Source of the DNA: Mytilinidion resinicola | Lineage: Eukaryota > Ascomycota > Dothideomycetes > Mytilinidiales > Mytilinidiaceae | Assembly (NCBI RefSeq): GCF_010093595.1 | Contig: NW_022985462.1 | Location: 256,948 to 320,947 of the forward strand | DNA length: 64,000 bases | Direction: 5' to 3' | Shown here: piece by piece, positions 54,454 to 64,000 of the stretch | How positions within the stretch are numbered: the first letter of the stretch is position 1 | How the letters are laid out: each line of letters starts with the position of its first letter | The notes under the pieces: model-generated | What the model saw: the letters and a program-made list of their open reading frames with translations, nothing else | What the model was told of the DNA's origin: nothing | Databases searched by the model: none | Made by a program: the position numbers and the translations under genes

Positions 54454-55659
54454 GATACCTAAGTGGACGATAGAATTCTGCTGGTTTGCTCCAGTTGTAC
54501 CAGTGCGCTATTGCGTACATGGCTCCTCGAGCGGAGGAGAAACCGAGATTCGAAATGACGGCATATGCAGGCGTAGGCCCAACACTCGACGGTGTTAAGA
54601 CTGCTTGATGGATTGCATATGGATAACCATGTCGGATTCGACTTATTTCCTACGGCTTCGCGCATCTCTTTGGATTTTGGAACCCTTCTCACCTAATTCA
54701 CGACTTCACGACGCCACGACATCATGACCGCATAGCCGGAGTACGGAAAACTGCTTCGACTCGTTTCTTTCCATTTCTTCTCTGTTGTATTAACTTTTGG
54801 CTGTTGGCGTACGGATACCCAGATTGGACAAGGGTTGGATGGGCAGGCATCAGAATGCAAAAAACGCCTTAGGATACAAATCGTAGCTAGTTTAGTTTCA
54901 AAAAAGCGGATTCGGGATCTTTCTTTTATATGATTTGGATAGCTTGCTGTCTTCCACTCGACCAACCCAGCTCCCAGCCCCTCGTATATGGCTCAACGCC
55001 CAACGCTTCAGCCTTGTCCTGGTTTACGTGTCTGCCTTGCCAGCCCCTCACCATTTCACTACCCGGCACTACCCGTGCGAATCTGGTAAGTGCAACCCTA
55101 ACGCTATGCTTGATATGCCGTTCGCCCTGTTTTCTCGGACCGCATGGTGAACAGTACCACTCCATTTTGGTGAGGCAAGGAAGGTAATATCGCGTGGCTA
55201 GGCAGCAGTGGTTCCACGAATCTCATGCTATTCGCCACTTCTTCAACAAGTTGGCCACGAAATTCAGGAGTAGTACCCATTCTATGCTCTGATTTGCTGG
55301 CGAGTATCTTTATTCCTCCTCTGTTGAGCAACCTATCTTACCTAGGTAGACTCTGAAAACGGTTCTTACAATTGTTCGTCTTTCCCATAAAAACCCACAC
55401 TTCATAAAATTGTTTCCTTCACCGGTCTGCAAATACCCGCCACCGATTTGTGTGCGATGAGAGACGCTTCACCGCCCTCAACTCTATACACCGCTACTCA
55501 GGATCCGCCCACGCAATACTCAACCCTAGGTCCTGTACATTTTCTTTTCGCTATCAAAGATGCTTCAACAAGCTTTCACAAGCTTCACTATCGTAGACTT
55601 CGTAGTCGCTATCTAACACCCAAACGCAACGATGCCTCGAGACCCCTAGAATAACACAC
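54454..55659. other. Intergenic region
   Basis: No supported gene; short frames only. Confidence 0.4.
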
Positions 55660-56972
55660 TCAAATCCCCCTCCCCTCCAACAACCCCAAAACTTTCGCCG
55701 CACTCCCCACCGAGTTCTGAAACCCCGCCCCCGCATGCCCGTACTCATGCACAACTACTCTCCCCTCCACCTCCTCAACTTCCACCCTCGCGCCCCCAGT
55801 CCTTCCCGGCCGCAACCCCACCTGCGTTGCCAACACCTCGATCTCAACACCCGGCACCTGCAACGCAGGCCACAGCTCGCAACACCGCTTTAGTATTCCC
55901 TCTGTCGTCCCCGCATCCGCCTCTGCGCTCCAGTTGCCTACCTCTTTCGTCCCACCGAGGACCCACGTGTCCGTGCCCGGGCGCGGGATGATGTAGGTCA
56001 CGCTGGGCGTGGCTACGTCTTCGCGGGTGTGGATCGCTGGCACAGAGAGGCTGGGACTGAAAACGGGGTTCTCGGATTTCTGGGCTGGTGAGTCGACGCC
56101 GGAGATCTTGGCGAGGAGGGTTTGGCCGCGGATGGGATGGACGAGGGCGTCGGGGACAAGGACGCGGGCGCCGAGGCCCGTGCAGTTGATGAAGGCGGAT
56201 ATGGGAGGTGCTTGGGGAAATTGTTGGGATAGGAGGGTTTCTGCGGCGGTGAGAGCCGCGGCGAGGGTGGGGGTTGGGAGAGTGCTGTGGATGAGGGTTG
56301 CGCCGAGGGAGGTGGCGTGGTTTAGGAGGTAGGAGATATACTTTGGGGGATTGATGGCGATGGAGGTGTAGCGGATCCCGGCGTGGGTGTTTGGGGGGAG
56401 AGAGGTAGCTGGGAGGACGGAGAAGTTGAGAATGTGGGGACCGAACCAAATTTTGGAGGGGGAGGTGGATTCGGGGGTTTCAGTTGCCCTGGAATATGTG
56501 AGTAGGCTGTCATGAATGCTGGACGAAGTTGGAATAGATCTTACCAGTAGAAATAGGAGGGGTAAGTCTGGTAAGGAAGAGTTGTTAGTTTGTCATACAT
56601 AGACACAAGGAGCACCTTCAGATGGACGTTGAAACCCCCACCTCGATGCCCATCTCTTTAGCCTTCTCTGGATCGCTTTGAGCCACCTCTGCCCACTGCT
56701 TGTAGCTCGAAATGTCCCATTCACATTCATCCTTTTGGTCCGCGGTTGCATGAGTTCTCCATTGGGCTCCTGCCCATGGCGAGGTATATTCAATTGTCCC
56801 TTCTCCTGGGAAGTGCTTTGCAATGATAGTGACCTTATAGCCGGCTTCCAACAGTGATACTGCTGTCTGAAGGCCTATCACGCCCGCACTAGAGAAGCAT
56901 TAGAAACCGATATTGTCTGTGGCATATGCTTGAAACTTGAGAAACATACCCTATAACTACGATATGAGACAT
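55660..56972 (-). CDS. D-amino-acid oxidase (FAD-dependent)
   Basis: Oxidises D-amino acids to 2-oxo acids with release of ammonia and H2O2, usually in peroxisomes. The minus-strand gene begins MSHIVVIGAGVIGLQTA: the GxGxxG FAD motif is split by an intron after codon 8 (GTATGT...TCTAG). The motif SPWAGAQWR follows. A short exon around TYPSYFYW is bounded by ttaccag and GTAAGA, and then comes a long last exon with SKIWFGPHILNF, FINCTGLGARVLV, IRGQTLLAKI, GLRPGRTGGARVE and the C-terminal signature VVHEYGHAGAGFQNSVGSAAKV. The donor of the second intron is ambiguous (GAG before GTGGGG or before GTTTCA), since reading on hits TGA. There is no peroxisomal SKL at the C-terminus (ends GRGI). Confidence 0.88.
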
Positions 56973-58017
56973 GTTGAGAAATAACTTGAGAAATTTCTAT
57001 AACTGAGATGAGGAGAGAGGAGGAGTCATCGGCAACCTCGCATATTTATGTATTACGCCTTGCAATACGTAAGCTGAGATACTCGGACATCTACGGTCAC
57101 TCAGGCCATCACCAAAGGAAGCTCTATACCGAATCGAAGATAGGTAAAAGGGAGTCGCTTTTCTACGGCGAGTAACTGTGCATCCATCACGTAGAGGGCG
57201 ACTTTCGGCTCAAGTCTGTGGCAAGAAATACGCAGTTCGTGATTCAGACGCTACCGCCAATATCCGGCATTCCCTGATGAAGTATTCAAGGAATATAACG
57301 TCCCCCCCTGGGTGACGGAAAACCCCCTGTGCCAGATGAAATTTATTGCTTAGGCATCTTATACTCTCCCTCACAATCCCATCAAGTTATAATTAGTCTA
57401 TCATTAATCTTTAGACACTTCCCCCTAGGAAACTAGTGTGCAGCTAAAAAATTACGACGTTCTTAATCATGCTGTCAATCATTCCTTTCAGAGCATCCGG
57501 AACGTCATTACAAAGGTAGCTTTACACCCCTACTGCACCACAACCATCTACCAAATTTCATATTTCGGAGCATTGAACCGATAGTTCCAGGTCGAAAAAG
57601 ATACCTCTAAGCTTTACGGCAATAGGCCCTTAGGAGCATACGTTGCGGATTTGTTCGTGCGAAGGGGTCCGCGGTGTATCTTGGCGTGAGGGTTTAGCGC
57701 GGTATTAGATACTGTATTGTATTTTACGCTATGCCTAAAATGCGGAATTTTTCTGGAAACATCTTTGGGCAGTCACAGCCGGGCGGGCCATTCGTTGTTG
57801 CCATCTGCCTCTCGTACCTCTCCTACTCGTGCCTCCATCACAACCTGATTTCTATAGCCACGCGCGCCGCTTACCGTCGCTTTTTATAGATAAATATCTA
57901 GTCTTAACTTCGTGCGATCACTGGCATTGATAAGTATTGTTCAACGCCACGCACTCTGTATCTGCCTCGACTTCTCACCATTTCATGTCTCGCAAGCAAA
58001 CCTCGTTGCGGTCCACT
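56973..58017. other. Intergenic region, AT-rich in part
   Basis: Nothing recognisable; a TA-rich stretch lies at about 57350-57480. Confidence 0.45.
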
Positions 58018-59190
58018 TTATAGAGATGGGTTGCCCATTGCAGACACAAGGAATTTGCGGAATCCTTCGAACTCGTTTCGGCTGATAGGATCTGCTTGAT
58101 TCTGGGCGATCCGCGCCTCAACCTCTTCCGTCCGTTTCGCGATCTCGGCGGGCATATACATTCTGGCCAGCGACTTTTTGACATGGGCGCTCAGCTGCTT
58201 TAGAAACTCATTCTTGGTTGACTCGAAAGTTGCCTCTGTCCCTTGCAGTATAGCGTTGAATTTTCCGCCGTGCAGTGTTACCCACACGGAGAGCCAGTCC
58301 TCTAGTGTTTTGACCAACTCTTCCTTCTCAGCTTGCTTGGAGACCATGAATTTGACAGGATACTTTGCGGAATTATAGAAGACTTTGTGGCGAATGTAAC
58401 CAAGCTCATTCGCTCTGTCAACCGTGCTTATTCTCTGCTGGAAACTTTTCCAAGAGCACAAAGGCTCGTAGTAACCAAATTGCGCTCCAGTGGGGTCTAT
58501 GGCCCAAACCTCGCCCTGTTTCAGTACAACTTTATACACATTATGGTACATGGACTGCGGCATGTTGACCTTTAGGCCGTGGGCGGGGCCAAAGCAGATT
58601 CGCAATCCGTGTTTGATCACGCTAACGGTGATTTCTTTTATCTCCGAGCAAATATCTGCGTACACCAGGTTAGTATGGGTTGATGTGGGGTGTGGTTCGT
58701 ATAGTGGGATCTGACCTCGCAGCAGCTCCTTGGTAAAACTGTAGAGAAACACCATAGCCTCCATGCATGCTGTGTACACTAAAGCAGACTTGAGTATGGC
58801 TTGATCTTTGAACAAGTGAGTAGGAAAGGGCGTCATCTGCTGAGTACACAGTGGGTTGGGTAGAGGTCCGTTCAGATAGACTGTCATGCCTTCCACATGT
58901 GCTGATTTGATTTCGAGTGTTGTTGTCTGCACTCTGATCTTGTAGACGATATCCTGAAGTAATGATGCCGCTCTGCTCAACGATTTTCGGGCTTGCAGTT
59001 TCCGGCATTCTGTTCTGTGCCCAGGCCAATCTGCCTTTTGACACGCGAAGCTACAGTAGAACGTGGACACCGAGGGTTTGTCGTCATAATCTGGTGCTCC
59101 TAAACATCCGGTGCACCTTTTCGCAGTTGGGCAACGGCAATGAATGCAGGCTTGCAGTTCTGGATTCGTTCCTTCATTCAAATTGGACAT
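58018..59190 (-). CDS. MYND zinc-finger protein
   Basis: Intronless, 390 aa. The MYND finger occupies residues 15-62, with ligands Cys15, Cys18, Cys26, Cys29, Cys46, Cys50, His58 and Cys62 (core FYCSFACQKADWPGHRTECRKL). MYND domains bind proline-rich peptides, often in transcriptional or scaffold roles. The remaining 320 residues are of the type found in many fungal MYND proteins (VYLNGPLPNPLCTQQMTPFP, FGPAHGLKVNMPQSMYHNVY, GEVWAIDPTGAQFGYYEPL), without a SET domain. The C-terminus is helical and charged. The function of this subfamily is unknown to me. Confidence 0.85.
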   Translation of the reverse strand: MSNLNEGTNPELQACIHCRCPTAKRCTGCLGAPDYDDKPSVSTFYCSFACQKADWPGHRTECRKLQARKSLSRAASLLQDIVYKIRVQTTTLEIKSAHVEGMTVYLNGPLPNPLCTQQMTPFPTHLFKDQAILKSALVYTACMEAMVFLYSFTKELLRGQIPLYEPHPTSTHTNLVYADICSEIKEITVSVIKHGLRICFGPAHGLKVNMPQSMYHNVYKVVLKQGEVWAIDPTGAQFGYYEPLCSWKSFQQRISTVDRANELGYIRHKVFYNSAKYPVKFMVSKQAEKEELVKTLEDWLSVWVTLHGGKFNAILQGTEATFESTKNEFLKQLSAHVKKSLARMYMPAEIAKRTEEVEARIAQNQADPISRNEFEGFRKFLVSAMGNPSL

Positions 59191-60656
59191 TGTTCGACGG
59201 GCAGTACGAAGAGCGCTATGCCGCTGATTAGAAACAAAAGTGCGCGTTGTAATTTGGGTAGTGGGGATAGCGCACGAAAACCGTTGGGATGTTGCCTCCG
59301 TGGCGGTTTGATAGATGGCACAAGAAAAGTCGTGAGAAATTGTGGGTGGACAGAAAGGAAATATGCCATTTAGTGGCGCGGGAACACTTGGCGCTTGCAG
59401 AGGGTGTCCTTAGAATTCTAATCTTGTTGTCTATCACACGTTGGCTTTGAATTGTCGATGAGCGAGAGAGGGGTAATTCGAAGGTTGTGGTTACACAGCA
59501 GAGCAGATGCTTTTATTGCCCGACACCAAATATTGCCAACTAATCGCGATAATCTGCGTTCGCCAAAAAAAGTGCGACCACATCGGCCACAGGCTTTGCA
59601 GCCACAGATCAGCTTTCTCTTCTGACCGGCAGGTTGTTGGTCTTCGTCCGAGGTGCTCTCCTTCCCAGGCAGCCTCGGGGCAGGCCCCTAGGAAGGCCCC
59701 TTCATCACGTGCCCGTTAGTGATGTTTATGAACATTTCACAAAATAATTCCGCAGTCTCTAACTGGCTACGTCTTCTTTCCGTGTGTGTCACCCAGGTTG
59801 TAAGAAAGGTGCGGTGTCCTCCAGAGGTCCTCCCTAGAGAGCACTTCTACGGAACGCTTATGGGTAACAGCCCTAGGTAACTATCATTACTCACCGCTGT
59901 AGGTTACGGCCCCGTGATGCAGGTAGCTAACGTTACGTTATCGGCTCTTACAACGCTATTGCATTGCGCGGCATACTACTCGGATGCTCGTAGACCACAG
60001 CTATCCCTATTTTCACTAAGGAGTGTTCGCCTTCAGTCTTATAAAGTGCTGAAAGATGTTTATTGTGAACGGCATATCAGTGCAGTGGAAGGATAAGATG
60101 TAGCCAATTAGAGCCTGCGTTGTTCATAAAAATCGCTAGCGCGCACGTGACGAAGGGACTTTCTGAGGGCCTGCCCCGAGGCTGCCCGACAGAACTCTGG
60201 GAAATCTTAATATGTGCACCGAGACTAAGTTGTTTAAAGTCAAAGTACCCCTCATATTTTCCGGCACGGTGGTTTTCCGCGACCTACCTCCTAGGGAGGG
60301 ACGTTGATCCATGACGATTTAAAACCGATGCAATCTCTAGAAGGTGCCATTGGTATACTTGTTGGCAAAGGCGTTGAATTTTGTCAGAGCCCACCATGGA
60401 ATAATAAAGGTGTGAAGGGAAGCCTACTCCATTACAAGAAAGAGGGTAGAGGAGATCAAATCGCTGGGCGGGAGAACAAGGTGGAGGAACTTAGTCATGT
60501 CTTGGCGCATTTTTTGACTCGTTGAGTATGCAGCCAACCGTATCTATCGTATTCACAGCCTCAATATCAACATCTGACGAAGCTCTCGGAGTTGCACTAG
60601 ACCATGTTTGCCTAGAAGAATGATATTATACAATCCATCGCGCATAAACCGAGGGG
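59191..60656. other. Intergenic region containing a terminal-inverted-repeat element
   Basis: Apart from the element at about 59652-60196 no gene is supported. Confidence 0.5.
59652..60196. mobile_element. Non-autonomous DNA-transposon-like element with long terminal inverted repeats
   Basis: Left end GGCAGCCTCGGGGCAGGCCC (about 59669), continuing with CCTTCATCACGTGC, GATGTTTATGAACA, and cgcagtctctaactggctacg (inner part). The right end is the reverse complement in the same order: ggcagcctcggggcaggccc, ccttcgtcacgtgc, gatttttatgaaca, cgcaggctctaattggctaca. Arms are about 110 bp and about 85-90% alike by eye, with a roughly 15 bp insertion (ttcacaaaataattc) in the left arm. The roughly 300 bp centre has no coding frame. 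No clear target-site duplication was seen. Confidence 0.72.
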
Positions 60657-63605
60657 ATGTCCAGCTCGTCATCGAACCATTCCAACCAAGGGCGGGCCGC
60701 AGCCTCCTCCAGCAGGCAACCTACTATCGAGGACGACATCAGCGATAATGAAGAAACCCTGCTTTCGTCTGATCCACTGGAGCATTCTCTACCGGAGAGG
60801 TACATCTTGTTATAGATTTACATTGTTGCCGAACTGATGTTGTTTGATTTAGAATCTCCTTCAAGCGCAAACAGAAAGCAACCGCGAGCTCTCCCTTCTC
60901 CATCCCGCGATTCCTCTCCTCTCCACTCTCAGGCAGTAGTCGGCAAAATTCCCCATTACCTAGGACTCCGGTATCACGTCTAAGAGACCTTGATACAGCC
61001 AATGAGTCCACCGAGCGCATATTGAACTACCTAGATGGGCCCGGGGATGCTGGCGGGCAGGTCCAGGATACGAAAGATGCCACTGGATTAGACTGGTATG
61101 TCGAGGGCCCTGGTCGCCGTGTTGGGTACGACGATCTCACAGCCATCGACTGGATATTCGAGTACGCTAAGGAACGACAACGACTGCGCTTCCTATATTC
61201 GAACTCCCCCGGTATACTCGGGTACATCCGTCAGTTAGCAGACGCTAGTCAGATATGGCTTATACTCATAGCCGCTGGTATAGCAAGTGGGGCTATAGCT
61301 GCTTTCATCGATGTGGCTAGTGATTGGTTAGGTGACCTGAAGACAGGCTATTGCAGTAATGTCAACGGAGATGGGAAGTTCTATCTGAACAAAGGGTTCT
61401 GCTGTTGGGGATATAATGGTGAGTACGAAGGGCAAATTCTGCAATAATTGCTAATAGTTCTTTAGAACTCTCACAATGTCAAGACTGGCATAGTTGGAGT
61501 AGCGCTCTTGGTGTACACTCAGCTGGTGGAGGTTGGATCGTCGAGTACATATTCTTCGTTATTTTCTCGGTGCGTCTGCTTATCCAACCCCATCTCTAAC
61601 AGTTCCTAACTGTGAAAAAGGTTCTTTTCGCTGTTTGCGCCAGTGTACTGGTCTTGAATTTTGCTGTCTACTCTAAGCATAGCGGTATACCCGAAATAAA
61701 GACGGTTCTAGGAGGCTTCGTCATTAGGCGTTTTTTGGGAACTTGGACTTTGATTGTCAAGTCTCTTGGTTTGGTGAGCAGTCCCGCCGCTTGTGTGAGC
61801 ATCCTATTGACGAATGGTTGTAGTGTCTAGCTGTCGCATCTGGTCTTTGGTTGGGCAAAGAGGGTCCCCTCGTACATGTTGCCTGCTGCTGCGCCAATCT
61901 TTTTATGAAATTATTCAGTAACGTTAACAGTAATGAAGGTAAAAAGTTTACACTCCTTTTCTTGCTCTCGACTAACGATTTATCCAGCACGAAAGCGAGA
62001 AATCTTGTCCGCCGCAGCAGCGGCAGGTATATCCGTGGCGTTTGGTTCTCCTATTGGTGGTGTTTTATTCAGTCTCGAGGTATGCAGATTGCTTTTAATT
62101 TTCATCTTGAGTATACTAACATGATATAGCAATTGTCGTATTACTTCCCGGATAAGACTATGTGGCAAAGCTTCGTTTGCGCTATGGTGGCGGCCGTCAC
62201 CCTTCAAGCCTTCAATCCTTTCAGATCTGGCAAGCTAGTCTTGTACCAAGTCACGTACCACTCCGGATGGCACGGATTTGAGATGGTTCCTTTTGCCATC
62301 CTGGGCATCCTTGGAGGACTGTATGGAGGCTTGTTCATCAAGCTCAACATGCGAATTGCTGAATGGCGAAAAACGAATCCAATATTCAAAGGACCTATCG
62401 TGGAAGTGGCAGTTGTCACACTGATCACAGCACTCATAAACTTCCCCATCAAGTTTATGCGCGCACAAGCTTCTGAGCTGGTCTATTTCCTCTTCGCGGA
62501 GTGCGTAGATCTTACAGATGACACATTAGGTCTTTGCAAGAGCGGAAAAGCAAATACCGGAGTCGTCGCGCTCCTTCTCATCTCTGCCCTGCTCGGTTTC
62601 GTACTAGCAAGCATTACATTCGGGCTCCAAATACCTGCTGGCATCATTCTCCCATCAATGGCCATCGGAGCTCTTTATGGACGAGCTATAGGTCTCATTG
62701 TAGAGGTCTGGCAAGCAAATCACCCCAACTTTATCGCATTCGCATCATGTGAACCTGACGTTCCTTGCGTTACGGCCGGCACTTACGCTATTATCGGTGC
62801 TGCGTCCGCCCTTGGAGGTGCAACTCGTATGACTGTGTCTATTGTCGTCATTATGTTCGAGCTCACGGGCGCTCTCACTTACGTCCTCCCCATCATGATT
62901 GCAGTCATGATCAGCAAATGGGTCGGCGACGCGATATCTCCAAGAGGGATTTACGAGTCATGGATCCACCTCAATGGCTATCCTTTCCTGGACAATCGGG
63001 ATGACAACAGCTCGTCAATACCCGATGTTCCTGCATCTCAGGTCATGACACGCATCGAGGATTTGATGGTTATCACGGCCACTGGCCACACTATCCAGAG
63101 TCTGCGAAACCTATTGAGCGCTCACGCCTTCCGCGGCTTCCCTGTCATCGACAACCCTCGCGATGCCATTCTCCTGGGATATATCTCCCGTACCGAGCTT
63201 TCATTCGCACTATCAACCGCTTTATCTAATAGTCGAAACCTCACGTCCGACACTGAAGCGTATTTCTCCCACCAACCGCTTTCAGACCCTACGACAAGCC
63301 TCGATCTCAGACCGTGGATGGACCATACACCTATCACTCTCAATGCGAAGGCGAGCTTCCAACTTACGGTCAGCATGTTTCAGAAGCTGGGACTCCGCTA
63401 CGTTCTCTTTGTGGATCGGGGCACGCTGAAAGGCCTATTGACTAAGAAGGATGTGTGGTTCATCCTGAACGGGGCGGACGAGAAAGGCGAAACGGGGGCT
63501 GGCCAGGGCGTGTTGAGGCAAGAAGGCGGCGCAGAAGAGAGAGGGCTATTGGGGGATGAGGCGGATGGAGAGGGGAGTGATGGTGGCCGAGAAGGACTAG
63601 GCTAA
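60657..63605 (+). CDS. CLC-family voltage-gated chloride channel / Cl-/H+ antiporter
   Basis: Moves chloride across Golgi, endosomal or vacuolar membranes (yeast homologue Gef1). About 880 aa from seven exons. Introns are near 60804-60853, 61422-61466, 61571-61620, 61772-61829, 61938-61986 and 62081-62129. A Ser-rich cytosolic N-terminus leads to the first helix ([20 protein letters not shown]). Selectivity motifs: [36 protein letters not shown] (gating Glu), [18 protein letters not shown] and [20 protein letters not shown]. Two cytosolic CBS domains close the protein ([20 protein letters not shown] and [17 protein letters not shown], then [16 protein letters not shown]). The C-terminal 40 residues are Gly/Glu-rich and disordered. 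HSGIPE instead of GSGIPE is the fungal/eukaryotic subfamily form. Confidence 0.94.
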
Positions 63606-64000
63606 GCCAGTGACTTCCAAATATATTGTTGATATTCTCTTATCAACTGTGCCAAACTTGACGCTACCAAGCTACTTCGTAGTGTTTTTTCGCGTAAAGC
63701 CTCACGAAGCTACAGTACACAGGTTCTTATGTTCTACAGTGCATGGACAAAAGTCTGTGCACTCCCGCGCACCACTGTCTGAGGCCCTTTGATGCACTAT
63801 GAAACACTAAAATGAGATGTAAAGGTCCAGACAACGCAAATTAGCGTGGCGCCAAACGCTTGGACATGTCATGTTAAAATCTTAGAACCAACGGCGAAAG
63901 AGAGTCCCCAAACCCATGTTCTGATACTGTATCCTTAATGTTCATCCGCGCACATATCACCTGAAAAATACATCAAAGCCATGAAGATCATTTGTCTTGA
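63606..64000. other. 3' flank of the chloride channel gene, with a dispersed repeat copy
   Basis: Holds the repeat at 63751-63860; nothing else is recognised to the window end. Confidence 0.45.
63751..63860 (+). repeat. Member of the ~105 bp dispersed repeat family
   Basis: CTGTGCACTCCCGCGCACCA, then CTGTCTGAGGCCCTTTGATG, then ATGAGATGTAAAGGTCC and AAATTAGCG. Same order as the copy at 10358-10462 and the cluster at 27340-28640. Confidence 0.6.

Overview
The window is nuclear DNA of a filamentous ascomycete (Pezizomycotina, probably Dothideomycetes). The evidence is short introns (about 45-90 nt) with GT...CTAAC...AG signals, an intron-bearing tRNA-Lys, typical housekeeping genes (mitochondrial serine O-acetyltransferase, Ypd1, CCT8, Drs2 flippase, CLC channel), fungal expansions (F-box, HET, NLR, MYND, CmcJ-like, TauD) and decay that resembles repeat-induced point mutation (RIP). 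No species is claimed.

Layout. 0-2 kb: cysA. 2.3-4.5 kb: a broken gene with an LPPELRN-type fold and a coiled coil. 5.6-9.7 kb: a small hypothetical gene, a TauD/TfdA dioxygenase and an F-box/ankyrin protein. 10.2-15.3 kb: a decayed block of allorecognition-type genes: a HET-domain gene with a stop in its HET domain, a second decayed copy of its 3' part, a heavily mutated NLR (NB-ARC/TPR) remnant, and an AAA ATPase with a one-base frameshift. 15.8-19.1 kb: an F-box protein and a CmcJ/NvfI-type oxidoreductase with a premature stop. 19.4-21.0 kb: an NRPS condensation-thiolation relic next to a HET N-terminal fragment. 21.5-24.5 kb: a basic protein and a mitochondrial dehydrogenase kinase. 25-28.7 kb: repeat-rich accessory region with an arginine-rich protein gene flanked by inverted and direct copies of a roughly 105 bp repeat. 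28.7-40 kb: core genes (2H phosphoesterase, Ypd1, mitochondrial aspartate aminotransferase divergent from GEP3, CCT8). 40.9-45.4 kb: two secreted-protein genes and an ABM-fold protein. 46.3-50.6 kb: Drs2 P4-ATPase. 51.9 kb: tRNA-Lys(CTT). 53.6-59.2 kb: a zinc-finger-like protein, a D-amino-acid oxidase and a MYND protein. 59.65-60.2 kb: an element with long terminal inverted repeats. 60.7-63.6 kb: a CLC chloride channel.

How the genes relate. The core genes do not form one pathway, although cysA (sulfur into cysteine) and the TauD-type dioxygenase (possible sulfonate use) are both plausible sulfur-metabolism genes. The accessory blocks look like sites where incompatibility-type, secondary-metabolism and repeat sequences have been deposited and are decaying. 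Exon models were built by eye from splice signals, reading phase and conserved family sequence. For cysA, the TauD gene, PDK, Ypd1, aspartate aminotransferase, GEP3, CCT8 and Drs2 the exon lengths add up to an open frame.
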